Positions 7,682 to 15,772 of a stretch of 33,095 nt of DNA are shown one piece after another. This DNA is from Nioella sediminis (lineage in GTDB: Bacteria; Pseudomonadota; Alphaproteobacteria; Rhodobacterales; Rhodobacteraceae): the NCBI RefSeq assembly GCF_001879695.1, contig NZ_MNBL01000113.1, positions 1 through 33,095 of the forward strand. The letters are read 5' to 3'. Position 1 is the stretch's first letter, and the number at the start of each line of letters is the position of its first letter. A program made the translations under genes and the position numbers. The notes beneath the pieces are model-generated. The model did no database searches and had not been told where the DNA came from. It worked only from the letters and a program-made list of their open reading frames with translations.

Positions 7682-8260
7682 TCAGACCTCCAGCTCCGCC
7701 ACCGGGATGATCGGGAAGAACTGGCCGGAGGACCAGACGCCGAACATGTCCACGCCCTCGACCTCGTGCGATTCGCCGAGCTCGATCATCCGGTAGAAGG
7801 TCTTGCGGTCAATCAGCGCCTCCAGCCCGGCGCGGATATGGATGTAGGGCGAGGGTTCGCCGGTCTCGTCGCGCTCCACGCGGATGGGGTGATCCGAATC
7901 CGCGACCACCACATCCTCCACATTGGTGGTGAAGGTCATGACCTGGTCACGGCCATCGCCCGCCGCGTCCATGTCCACCGCCACGAAGGGGGCGTCCACC
8001 ACGCGGATGCCGACCTTTTCGACCGGCGTCACGAGGAAATATTTGCCGTCTTCCAGCTTCAGGATCGAGGCAAAGAGCTTGACCAGCGGAAAGCGGCCAA
8101 TCGGGGTGCCGAGGTAGAACCAGGTGCCGTCGCGCCGGATTTCCATGTCCAGATCGCCGCAGAAATCGGGGTTCCACAGGTGAACCGGCGGGTGCTTGCC
8201 GTCTTTCTGGGCGGCTTTCGCCGCTGCAATCAGGCTGTCGGGGGTGGCTTTCACGATCAT
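7682..8260 (-). CDS. DUF1285 domain-containing protein
   Basis: A 192-residue soluble protein with the pattern of DUF1285 (PF06938): an N-terminal PPVHLWNPDFCGDLDMEIRRDGTWFYLGTPIGR block, then LVKLFASILKLEDGKYFLVTPVEKVGI, then DAPFVAVDMD, and a C-terminal GLEALIDRKTFYRMIELGE. The role of the family is unknown. It usually stands beside a moxR-DUF58 locus in alphaproteobacteria, and here it is divergent from moxR with 85 bp between starts, so the pair may share a control region. The ATG at 8260 is preferred because conservation starts there; an upstream TTG would run into the divergent promoter region. Confidence 0.85.
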   Translation of the reverse strand: MIVKATPDSLIAAAKAAQKDGKHPPVHLWNPDFCGDLDMEIRRDGTWFYLGTPIGRFPLVKLFASILKLEDGKYFLVTPVEKVGIRVVDAPFVAVDMDAAGDGRDQVMTFTTNVEDVVVADSDHPIRVERDETGEPSPYIHIRAGLEALIDRKTFYRMIELGESHEVEGVDMFGVWSSGQFFPIIPVAELEV

Positions 8261-8345
8261 TTGTCCGGTCTTTGCTTTTGCCGTTTGAGCTTGCCGCAAT
8301 AGTTGTCTTTACTAGGAGAACATAACCATTCACCGGAGTATTGCC

Positions 8346-9353
8346 ATGTCTGACCCCGAAAAGCTGGTCACAGAGATCGAAAATCTGGGGGGAAAGCTGG
8401 CCGAGGCCAAGGCCGCCATCGCCACGCGCATCATCGGGCAGGAGGAGGTGGTGAACCTGTCGCTCGCCGCGATGTTGTCGGGCGGCCATGCGCTGCTGAT
8501 GGGTCTGCCGGGGATGGGCAAGACGCTGCTGGTCGATACGCTGTCCACCGTCATGGGGCTGAGCGGGTCTCGCATTCAGTTCACGCCGGATCTGATGCCC
8601 GCCGATATCCTGGGGTCGGAAGTGCTGGAAACCGGCGGCGACGGGGCGCGGTCGTTCCGTTTCATCGAGGGGCCGATCTTCTGTCAGCTTCTGATGGCCG
8701 ATGAGATCAACCGCGCCTCCCCCCGGACGCAATCGGCGCTGTTGCAGGCGATGCAGGAGATGGAGGTGACCGTCGCGGGCGTCCACCATCCGCTGCCGCG
8801 CCCCTTCCATGTGCTGGCCACGCAGAACCCGATTGAACAGGAGGGCACCTATCCGCTGCCCGAGGCGCAGCTGGACCGGTTTTTGGTGAAGATCGACGTG
8901 GATTACCCGGATAGGGCGACCGAGAAGGGCATTCTACTGGCCACCACCGGCACCGAGGAAACGGTGGCGCATCAGGTGTTCGATTCCAACACGCTGATGG
9001 CCGCGCAGCAAGTGGTGCGGCGGATGCCCGTCGGCGATGCGGTGGTCGAGATGATCCTCGATCTGGTGCGCGCCTGCCGGCCCGAGGATGCCGGCGCGCC
9101 CGCGATGGTGCGCGACCATGTGGCCTGGGGCCCCGGCCCGCGTGCGGCGCAGGCGCTGATGTTGACGGTGCGGGCGCGGGCGCTGCTGGACGGGAGGCTG
9201 GCGCCCTCGCCCGAGGATGTGGCCGCCATGGCGCGGCCGGTTCTGTCGCACCGCATGGCCTTGAGTTTCGCGGCACGGGCCGAGGGGATCGAGCTCGATG
9301 CGGTGATTGACGCGGTCACTGCACAGGCCACCCGCACCGAGGCCGCCGCTTGA
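8346..9353 (+). CDS. MoxR family AAA+ ATPase
   Basis: A 335-residue AAA+ ATPase of the MoxR group, thought to act as chaperones that insert metals or remodel partner proteins containing von Willebrand A (VWA) domains. Seen: Walker A GLPGMGKT (53-60), Walker B LLMADE (115-120) followed by INRASPRTQSALLQAMQE, sensor 1 ATQNP (158-162), and the arginine-containing EAQLDRFL. It is the first gene of a tightly packed operon in which the next three products are a DUF58 protein and two membrane proteins with VWA-like segments, which is the classic MoxR-VWA arrangement. The ATG follows CCGGAG about 10 bp upstream. Confidence 0.95.
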   Translation: MSDPEKLVTEIENLGGKLAEAKAAIATRIIGQEEVVNLSLAAMLSGGHALLMGLPGMGKTLLVDTLSTVMGLSGSRIQFTPDLMPADILGSEVLETGGDGARSFRFIEGPIFCQLLMADEINRASPRTQSALLQAMQEMEVTVAGVHHPLPRPFHVLATQNPIEQEGTYPLPEAQLDRFLVKIDVDYPDRATEKGILLATTGTEETVAHQVFDSNTLMAAQQVVRRMPVGDAVVEMILDLVRACRPEDAGAPAMVRDHVAWGPGPRAAQALMLTVRARALLDGRLAPSPEDVAAMARPVLSHRMALSFAARAEGIELDAVIDAVTAQATRTEAAA

Positions 9354-10243
9354 CCCAACCCACGCTTCATACCGCCGAGACGCTGCGGTCCCGTTCCGAG
9401 GCGGTCGCGGGTAGCCTGCCTGCGCTGCTGGCCGATGCGCAGCATCTGGCGGCGACGATCCTGCTTGGGGAACACGGGCGGAAGCGGCACGGGATGGGCG
9501 ATGAGTTCTGGCAGTATCGCAATGCCGAAGCGGGGGATTCCCTGCGGTCGATCGACTGGCGGCGTTCGGCCCGGGCGGACGGGCTTTACGTGCGGCAGAC
9601 CGAATGGAAAGCGGCGCAATCGGTGATGATCGGCGTCGATGACGGGCAGAGCATGGGGTATTCGGGGGCGAAATCACGCCCCTCCAAGCTGCGCCGCGCG
9701 CAGACGCTGGCGATGGCTTTGGCAATCCTGGCCGTTCGAGGCGGCGAACGGGTGGGGCTGACCCATCTGTCCGATCCCCCGCGCGGCGGTGAGGCGCAGC
9801 TGATGCGCATGGCGGCGGCACTGATGGAGGAGCGGGAGACGCCGGATTATGGCGCGCCGTCGCCGCAGATCCTGCCCGCCGGGTCGCGGGCGGTGTTCTT
9901 CTCGGACTTCCTCGGTGATCTGACGCCGCTGGAACGGGCGCTTGGGCAGGCGGCAGACCGGGGCGTGAAGGGCGCGCTGGTGCAGCTGCTGGACCCAGAC
10001 GAGGAGAGCTTTCCGTTCGATGGGCGCACGGTCTTCGAAAGCATGGGCGGCGGGTTGCGGTTCGAGACGCTGAAGGCGGGCGGGCTGCGCGCGGCCTATC
10101 TGAAGCGGCTTGCAGCGCGGAAGGACCAGCTGCGCCAGATCGCGGCGCGCACCGGCTGGCGCTATCATTGCCACCATACCGGCGATGCGGCGGAGCCGAG
10201 CCTGCTGTGGCTTTACCGGGCGCTCGAAAAGGGGGCGTCATGA
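9350..10243 (+). CDS. DUF58 domain-containing protein
   Basis: A 297-residue protein with the DUF58 core: GDEFWQYRNAEAGDSLRSIDWRRSARADGLYVRQTEWK, then a VWA-like strand SVMIGVDDGQSMGYS. In DUF58/VWA proteins this last site often reads DxSxS; here it is DDGQS, so metal binding there may be weak. The start is a TTG whose last two bases lie in the moxR stop (TTGA overlap, 4 bp), a sign of translational coupling. The stop sits in ATGATGG, again an overlap arrangement with a small downstream reading frame. DUF58 proteins are usual partners of MoxR; their exact function is unsettled. Confidence 0.9.
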   Translation: MTQPTLHTAETLRSRSEAVAGSLPALLADAQHLAATILLGEHGRKRHGMGDEFWQYRNAEAGDSLRSIDWRRSARADGLYVRQTEWKAAQSVMIGVDDGQSMGYSGAKSRPSKLRRAQTLAMALAILAVRGGERVGLTHLSDPPRGGEAQLMRMAAALMEERETPDYGAPSPQILPAGSRAVFFSDFLGDLTPLERALGQAADRGVKGALVQLLDPDEESFPFDGRTVFESMGGGLRFETLKAGGLRAAYLKRLAARKDQLRQIAARTGWRYHCHHTGDAAEPSLLWLYRALEKGAS

Positions 10244-10426
10244 TGGCGGTTAGCGGTGGCGAATGCCCTTCGGAGGGCATTGAAACGCTCTTCGAAGAGC
10301 GTTCTGGCGCACCATACAGCCGGGAGAGAGCCGTTCGACGGATCGCGGATCAAATTCCTTCGAAGGAATTTGCAAGCCTCTTCGAAGAGGCTTCCCCGCG
10401 CCAAATGGGACAGGCAGCGTCATGAT
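10235..10426. repeat. Palindromic double-hairpin repeat insertion flanked by a 10-bp direct repeat
   Basis: The 10-mer GCGTCATGAT occurs at 10235-10244 (end of the DUF58 gene) and again at 10417-10426 (start of the next gene). Between them lie two 42-bp units, 10262-10303 and 10352-10393. Each unit is two palindromes two bases apart: AATGCCCTTCGGAGGGCATT plus AACGCTCTTCGAAGAGCGTT in the first, and AAATTCCTTCGAAGGAATTT plus AAGCCTCTTCGAAGAGGCTT in the second. The arms differ between units at five base pairs, and each change is matched on the opposite arm, so the paired structure is kept. Removing the segment with one 10-mer would restore a plain ATGA stop/start overlap. The inference is an inserted small repeat element with target duplication. 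Confidence 0.75.
10240..10425 (+). CDS. Possible 61-residue coupled ORF made of the palindromic repeat
   Basis: An ATG overlapping the DUF58 stop (ATGA) opens a 61-codon frame whose TGA overlaps the next gene's ATG (ATGA again). The peptide carries two related segments encoded by the repeat units, CPSEGIETLFEER and IPSKEFASLFEEA. It may simply be a relay that lets ribosomes pass through the insertion and keeps coupling between the flanking genes. No known domain; a functional protein is not claimed. Confidence 0.3.
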   Translation: MMAVSGGECPSEGIETLFEERSGAPYSRERAVRRIADQIPSKEFASLFEEASPRQMGQAAS

Positions 10427-13181
10427 CGGACCTGTTGCCTTCGCCACGCCGCTTCTGTTGCTGACGCTCTTTTTCCTGCCGATCCTGTGGTGGCTGTTGC
10501 GCGCCGTGCCGCCTGCGCCCATCCTGCGGCGCTTTCCCGGCGTGGCGCTGCTCATCGGCCTCAGGGACGAAGACAGCCAGTCCGACAAAACCCCCTGGTG
10601 GCTGCTGCTCTTGCGCATTCTTGCTGTCGCCGCCGCTATCATCGGCTTTGCCGGGCCGGTTCTGAATCCGCAGGAGGCGAGCGATCAGGACGGCCCGCTG
10701 CTGGTGTTGATGGATGGCTCCTGGGCCTCGGCCCGCGATTGGCCGTCCCGGGTCGACCGGGCGCTGGCGCTGATCGAGGATGCGGGCCGTGAGGGCCGCC
10801 CGGTGGCGCTGGTCCAGCTGACCGACCTGCCGCCCGAGGGCGACATGCCCTTCCAATCGGCCAATGCCTGGGCGGCGCGGCTCGACAATCTCGACCCGGC
10901 TCCTTTCGCCCCCGACATGGCGCAGGCACTGGCCTGGGCCGAGGGGTTGGAGACCGGTATCCAGACCTTCTGGTTCTCGGACGGGCTGGACCATGCGGGC
11001 CGCGACGCGCTGCTGGACCGTTTGCAACAGGCCGGGCCGGTCACCGCCTTTGAGGGCAGCCGCACGCTGCTGGCGCTCGGCCCGCCCCGGTTCGAGGATG
11101 GTGCGATCCGGCTGTCCGGGCAGCGGCTGGAGGGCGCGGGCGCGCGGGAGGTGACCGTTCAGGGGTTTGGCCTCGACCCTGCCGGGATCGAGCGGGAACT
11201 GGCGCGCGGCGTGATGGTGTTCGACGCCGGTGAGACCAGCGCCGAAATGGAGCTCGACCTGCCGCCGGAACTGCGTAACCGGATGAACCGCTTCGAGATC
11301 GCGGGCGAACGCAGCGCCGGGGCGGTGACGCTGACCGATGACGCGTTGCAGCGCCGCCAGGTGGGTCTTGTCGCGGGCAGCCCGGATCAGGAGGGGCAGG
11401 AACTGCTGTCGCCGCTGCACTACCTGCGGCAGGCGCTGGCGCCCACGGCGGACCTGCTGGAGGTGGCGCTGCCCGACATGCTGCTGGCCAGCCCCGATGT
11501 GATCATCCTTGCCGATGTGGCGACGCTCTCGCCCGAGGAAGATTCCGAGCTGCTGGCCTGGGTGGAGCGGGGCGGCATGCTGCTGCGCTTTGCCGGGCCG
11601 CGTCTGGCGGGGTCGGACCTCGCCCGCGACAGCGCCCATCCGCTGATGCCCGTGCGCCTGCGCGAAGGGGGCCGCACCGTGGGCGGCGCGATGAGTTGGG
11701 GGGAGCCCAAGGCGCTGCGCGTCTTTGACGAGGCCTCACCTTTCTACGGATTGCCGATTCCGGCGGATGTTCTGGTCACCGCGCAGGTGCTGGCACAGCC
11801 CGACCCGGAACTGGCCAGCCGTACCATCGCGGCACTGGCTGACGGCACGCCGCTTGTCACCCGCAGCCGGTTGGGACAGGGGCAGGTGGTGCTGTTCCAT
11901 GTCACGGCCAATGCGGAATGGTCGAGCCTGCCGCTGTCGGGCCTGTTCGTGCAGATGCTCGAGCGGTTGGCGATTTCGACCCGTCCCGTGGACCCGGATG
12001 CCGCCGATCTGGAGGGTATCACCTGGGTTCCGGATGTGGTGCTCGACGCCTATGGTCAGCGCCGGGATGCCGGGGCCCTGCCGGGCGTGGCTGGGGCCGA
12101 TCTGGCCAATGCGCCTTTGTCGGCAACGCTGCTGCCGGGGCTTTATGCCGGATCGGATCGGCGGGTGGCGCGCAATGTGATGGCGGCTGACGCGGTTCTG
12201 ACCCCGGTCGACTGGCCTGCGGATGTGCCTGTCGAGGGGCTGCGCGTGGTCGAGACGGAAGACCTGACGCCCTATTTCCTCGTGACCGCTTTGGTGCTGC
12301 TTTTGCTCGACTCGCTCGCGGCCCTGTGGCTGTCGGGCCGCTTGACCGGCGCGGCGCGGGGGGCGGCCATGCTGCTGGTGGCGCTGCTGGCACAACCGGG
12401 GGAGGCGCAGGAGCTCAGCGATGACGACATCCTCGCGCTGCTCGCCACCTCCGAGATCACGCTAGGTTATGTGCTGACCGGGGATGAGCAGCTTGACGAG
12501 ATCTCTCGTGCGGGTCTCTGGGGGCTGGGGCTGACACTGACCAGCCGCACCTCGGTCGAACCTGCCGCGCCAATCGGCGTCGATCTGGAAACCGACGAGC
12601 TGGTGTTCTTCCCGCTGCTCTACTGGCCGATCAGTGCCGATCAGCCGACGCCGTCCGACGCCGCCTATGCGCGTCTGAACGCCTATCTGCGCGGGGGTGG
12701 CATGATCGTTTTCGACACGCGCGACGCCGATATCGGAGCCTTCGGGGCGGGCACGCCCAATGGCCGCCGCCTGCGGGACCTGGCCGAGCCGCTGGATATC
12801 CCGCCACTGGAACCGATCCCCGATGACCACGTGCTGACCCGTGCGTTTTATCTGCTGCAGGATTTCCCCGGCCGCCATCTGGGCCGCGATGTCTGGGTCG
12901 AGGCCGCGCCGCCCGATGCCGAACAGGTCGAGGGCATGCCCTTCCGCAACCTCAATGACGGGGTGACGCCGGTCATCATCGGCGGCAATGACTGGGCCGC
13001 GGCCTGGGCCACCTCGCCCTCTGGTCAACCGATGTTCCCGGTGGGGCGCGGCTTCACCGGTGAGCGGCAGCGCGAGATTGCCCTGCGCTTCGGCGTGAAC
13101 CTCGTGATGCATGTGCTAAGCGGCAATTACAAATCCGATCAGGTCCATGTCCCGGCCCTGCTGGAACGGTTGGGGCAATGA
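10422..13181 (+). CDS. BatA-like N-terminal / DUF4159 C-terminal membrane protein
   Basis: A 919-residue protein. The N-terminus has two membrane helices (about 7-27 and 58-80) typical of the BatA-type aerotolerance regulator N-terminal domain, followed by a VWA-like start LVLMDGSWAS at 95-103. The middle is a large periplasmic or GATase-like region with ADVATLSPEEDSELLAWVERGGMLLRFAGPR. A further membrane helix lies near 612-632. Then GAARGAAMLLVALLAQPGEAQ (about 645-665) looks like a second, internal signal peptide, followed by a DUF4159 domain (ELVFFPLLYWPIS, LNAYLRGGGMIVFDTRD, HVLTRAFYLLQDFPGRH). This suggests fusion of a BatA-like gene with a once separate secreted DUF4159 gene. The third long gene of the moxR operon; its start overlaps the preceding small frame. 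Confidence 0.88.
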   Translation: MIGPVAFATPLLLLTLFFLPILWWLLRAVPPAPILRRFPGVALLIGLRDEDSQSDKTPWWLLLLRILAVAAAIIGFAGPVLNPQEASDQDGPLLVLMDGSWASARDWPSRVDRALALIEDAGREGRPVALVQLTDLPPEGDMPFQSANAWAARLDNLDPAPFAPDMAQALAWAEGLETGIQTFWFSDGLDHAGRDALLDRLQQAGPVTAFEGSRTLLALGPPRFEDGAIRLSGQRLEGAGAREVTVQGFGLDPAGIERELARGVMVFDAGETSAEMELDLPPELRNRMNRFEIAGERSAGAVTLTDDALQRRQVGLVAGSPDQEGQELLSPLHYLRQALAPTADLLEVALPDMLLASPDVIILADVATLSPEEDSELLAWVERGGMLLRFAGPRLAGSDLARDSAHPLMPVRLREGGRTVGGAMSWGEPKALRVFDEASPFYGLPIPADVLVTAQVLAQPDPELASRTIAALADGTPLVTRSRLGQGQVVLFHVTANAEWSSLPLSGLFVQMLERLAISTRPVDPDAADLEGITWVPDVVLDAYGQRRDAGALPGVAGADLANAPLSATLLPGLYAGSDRRVARNVMAADAVLTPVDWPADVPVEGLRVVETEDLTPYFLVTALVLLLLDSLAALWLSGRLTGAARGAAMLLVALLAQPGEAQELSDDDILALLATSEITLGYVLTGDEQLDEISRAGLWGLGLTLTSRTSVEPAAPIGVDLETDELVFFPLLYWPISADQPTPSDAAYARLNAYLRGGGMIVFDTRDADIGAFGAGTPNGRRLRDLAEPLDIPPLEPIPDDHVLTRAFYLLQDFPGRHLGRDVWVEAAPPDAEQVEGMPFRNLNDGVTPVIIGGNDWAAAWATSPSGQPMFPVGRGFTGERQREIALRFGVNLVMHVLSGNYKSDQVHVPALLERLGQ

Positions 13182-13182
13182 C

Positions 13183-15249
13183 ATGACCGGATCCATTCTC
13201 TTTGACCCGTTGCTGTCCTGGCCCCTCATCTGGGGGTTGGCGGGGGCTGTGCTGGCATTGCTCGCGTTGCAGGTCTGGCGGGGCTTGCCCGGCTGGTGGC
13301 TGCGCGGGTTGGCGGGGCTGGCGCTGCTGGTGGCGCTGGCCAACCCGGCGCTGCAAAACGAAGAGCGGGAGCCGCTGAGCGATATCGTGCTGCTGGTGAT
13401 CGACGAAAGCGCCTCGCAACGCATTTCCGACCGTCCGGGACAAAGTGAAGAGGCGATTGCCGAGATCCGCCGAGAGGTGGCGGGTCTGGGGATGGAGCTG
13501 CGCGAGGCGCGGGTTGCGGATGCCGAAGACAATCAGGGCACGCTGGTCATGGCGGCGCTGTCGGAACTGCTGGCCGAAGAGCCGCGCGCGCGCATTGCCG
13601 GGGCCATTCTGGTCACCGACGGGCGCATCCATGACCTCGACCTGGCCCCCGACCTGCCCGCGCCGCTGCATGCGCTGATCACCGGGGAAGCGACGGATTG
13701 GGACCGGCGGCTGATCATCCGCAACGCACCCTCCTTCGCCATTCTGGACGAAGAGTTTGTCATGACCCTGCGCGTCGAGGATGAGGGCGCGGTGCCCGGT
13801 GACCTGCCGGCGCGGGCAGAGCTGCGGATTTCCATCGACGGGGACGCGCCGCGCAGCTTCATGGTGCCCATTGGCCAGGATATGGAGCTGCCGCTGGTGC
13901 TGCCGCATGCGGGCATGAACGTGATCCAGTTCGAACTGCCGGAAGCGCCGGGCGAGCTGACCGACCGCAACAATGCCGCCGTGGTGCAGATCAACGGCGT
14001 GCGCGACCGGCTTCGGGTTCTGCTGGTCTCCGGCCAGCCGCATCCGGGGCAACGGACCTGGCGCAACCTGCTGAAATCCGATCCGGCGGTGGACCTTGTG
14101 CATTTCACCATCCTGCGCCCGCCCGATCGCAACGATGGCGTGCCGGTCACGGAACTGAGCCTCATCGCCTTCCCCACGCGGGAGCTGTTTCTGGAAACCA
14201 TCGACGAGTTCGACCTGGTGATCTTCGACCGATACGAACGGCGGGGAATCCTGCCGATGGTCTATCTCGACAATGTCCGCCAATACGTGGAACGGGGCGG
14301 GGCGCTGCTGATGGCGACGGGGCCGGAATTTGCCTCTGCCGCCTCGCTCTACCGAACGCCTTTGGCCGATATCATGCCGGGCCGCCCCACGGCGCAGGTG
14401 GTGGAACAGCCCTATCTGCCGGTGGTGTCCGCCCTTGGCGAACGGCATCCGGTGACGCGGGGGCTGAGCGATGAGCATACGCCCCTGCCCGACAGCGACG
14501 CGCCCTGGGGCCGCTGGCTGCGGCAGATCGAGCTGATCGAGGGTGGCGGTCAGACGGTGATGACCGGGGCGGGTGAGCGACCCTTGCTGATGCTCGACCG
14601 GGTGGCCGAGGGGCGCGTGGCGCTGCTGGCCTCGGATCACGCCTGGCTGTGGGATCGCGGTTATGAAGGTGGCGGGCCGCAGCTTGAACTGCTCAGGCGG
14701 CTGGCGCATTGGATGATGGGCGAGCCCGAGCTGGAGGAAGAGGCGCTGCGGGCCGAGGCCGACGGGCAGGTGATCTTCGTCACCCGCCAGACCCTGGGCG
14801 ATGCGGTCGGGTCGGTGACGGTGACCTACCCGGACGGGTCGGAGCATGAGCTAATATTGGACGAAACCGCGCCGGGCCGGTTCACGGGCGAAGTGACGGG
14901 ACCGGAAACCGGGCTTTACCGGTTGCGCGAGGGCGAGGAAGAGGCGGTCATCGCGCTTGGCCCCGCTGCCCCGCGTGAGTTCGAGGAGACGCTGGCCAAT
15001 GGTGAGGCGGTAGAGCCGTTAGCGGGTGCGATGCGCGGCGGGGTGCTGCGGTTGGAAGGGGGCGTGCCGGATGTGCGGCTCGTGTCCGAGGGGCGGAACG
15101 CGGCGGGGCGCGGCTGGATCGGCCTGACCCCGCGCGGGGCCTACCTGACCACCGATATCACGGTGACGCCGCTGATTGCCGGCTGGCTGTTCCTGCTGAT
15201 CGCGGCGGGACTGATGCTGGCGGCGTGGCTGCGCGAGGGACGGCGGTAG
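13183..15249 (+). CDS. VWA/glutamine-amidotransferase-like membrane protein
   Basis: A 688-residue protein whose start lies one base after the upstream stop. Two N-terminal membrane helices (about 13-30 and 38-55) precede a VWA strand with an intact metal-site motif DESAS (74-78). A beta-rich middle part follows, then a class I GATase-like fold region (RLRVLLVSGQPHPG, FDLVIFDRYERRGILPMVYLDNVRQYVERGGALLMATGPE) without an obvious catalytic cysteine. A C-terminal membrane helix lies near 660-682, with a short basic tail. Such proteins are usual last members of MoxR-DUF58-DUF4159 operons. A periplasmic sensor or scaffold acted on by the MoxR ATPase is the likely but unproven role. A hairpin-rich repeat follows the stop. 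Confidence 0.88.
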   Translation: MTGSILFDPLLSWPLIWGLAGAVLALLALQVWRGLPGWWLRGLAGLALLVALANPALQNEEREPLSDIVLLVIDESASQRISDRPGQSEEAIAEIRREVAGLGMELREARVADAEDNQGTLVMAALSELLAEEPRARIAGAILVTDGRIHDLDLAPDLPAPLHALITGEATDWDRRLIIRNAPSFAILDEEFVMTLRVEDEGAVPGDLPARAELRISIDGDAPRSFMVPIGQDMELPLVLPHAGMNVIQFELPEAPGELTDRNNAAVVQINGVRDRLRVLLVSGQPHPGQRTWRNLLKSDPAVDLVHFTILRPPDRNDGVPVTELSLIAFPTRELFLETIDEFDLVIFDRYERRGILPMVYLDNVRQYVERGGALLMATGPEFASAASLYRTPLADIMPGRPTAQVVEQPYLPVVSALGERHPVTRGLSDEHTPLPDSDAPWGRWLRQIELIEGGGQTVMTGAGERPLLMLDRVAEGRVALLASDHAWLWDRGYEGGGPQLELLRRLAHWMMGEPELEEEALRAEADGQVIFVTRQTLGDAVGSVTVTYPDGSEHELILDETAPGRFTGEVTGPETGLYRLREGEEEAVIALGPAAPREFEETLANGEAVEPLAGAMRGGVLRLEGGVPDVRLVSEGRNAAGRGWIGLTPRGAYLTTDITVTPLIAGWLFLLIAAGLMLAAWLREGRR

Positions 15250-15280
15250 TTTCGCCGCGCCTTCGGCCCGTCGACCAGGG

Positions 15281-15363
15281 GCGATTTTTGGAAAAATCGC
15301 GGGGGGCTCTGCCCCCGTCGCCTGCGGCGACTCCCCCGAGGTATTTTTGCCAAGATGAAAGGG
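15281..15363 (+). repeat. Compound hairpin repeat ending in GTATTTTTGCCAAGATGAA
   Basis: Three perfect hairpins follow one another: GCGATTTTTGGAAAAATCGC (15281-15300), GGGGGC-TCT-GCCCCC (15302-15316) and GTCGCC-TGC-GGCGAC (15317-15331). They are followed by CCCCCGAGG and the signature GTATTTTTGCCAAGATGAA. A related signature, GTATTTCTGCCAAGAAGAA, stands between glcD and glcE in this window. Sitting between convergent genes, the element may terminate transcription of the moxR operon; the T-run after the last hairpin supports this weakly. It looks like a dispersed intergenic repeat of this bacterial group. Confidence 0.65.
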
Positions 15364-15366
15364 CGG

Positions 15367-15717
15367 TCAGTTCAGGGGGAGCGGGAAGGTTTCTTCCCCC
15401 CATCCGGTCTGGCTGGTGCGGGCGCGGATCTGGACGGTACCCGTGCCCTCCGGTACCGCGACACCGGACAGGGACCGGGTGAAGGGCTGCTCGGTCACAT
15501 GGGGATGTGTCAGGACGCGGGTGCCCAGTATGGTGCCATCCGGCAGTTCCACCCGCCAGCCATCGGCGTAGTCGTCCCAGCCGGTATCGCCATGCTCCAG
15601 CGTCACCTCGAAGCGCCAGCCGGTGCTGGCCTGCTCGGCCTCGGCCCTGATAATCCGGGCGGGATCGGCGAGGGCGGGGCTGGCGAGCAGCAGCAGGGTG
15701 GCGGCAGGACGGAGCAT
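15367..15717 (-). CDS. Exported hypothetical protein
   Basis: A 116-residue protein with a clear signal peptide (MLRPAATLLLLASPALA, cleavage after ALA, then DPARII). The mature part is about 100 residues, predicted mostly beta (GWRFEVTLEHGDTGWDDYADGWRVELPDGTILGTRVLTHPHVTEQPFTRSLSGV) and contains no cysteine. The pattern DGWRVELPDGTxLGxRxLxHPHVxEQPFTR is one I associate with small conserved exported proteins of Rhodobacteraceae of unknown function. The ATG at 15717 is chosen because it gives a proper signal peptide. It lies 55 bp downstream of the DUF599 gene on the same strand and is probably co-transcribed with it. Confidence 0.8.
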   Translation of the reverse strand: MLRPAATLLLLASPALADPARIIRAEAEQASTGWRFEVTLEHGDTGWDDYADGWRVELPDGTILGTRVLTHPHVTEQPFTRSLSGVAVPEGTGTVQIRARTSQTGWGEETFPLPLN

Positions 15718-15772
15718 GGCCGGAGCCTGCCACCGGAGCGGCCTTCCTGTCACATGACATCTGCGCGAGGGC

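Noticed and set aside
8346-15249. moxR-DUF58-DUF4159 operon as a new defence system
   Set aside because: This gene order is a widespread MoxR-VWA chaperone locus in alphaproteobacteria; no nuclease, nucleotidyltransferase or other defence domain is present.
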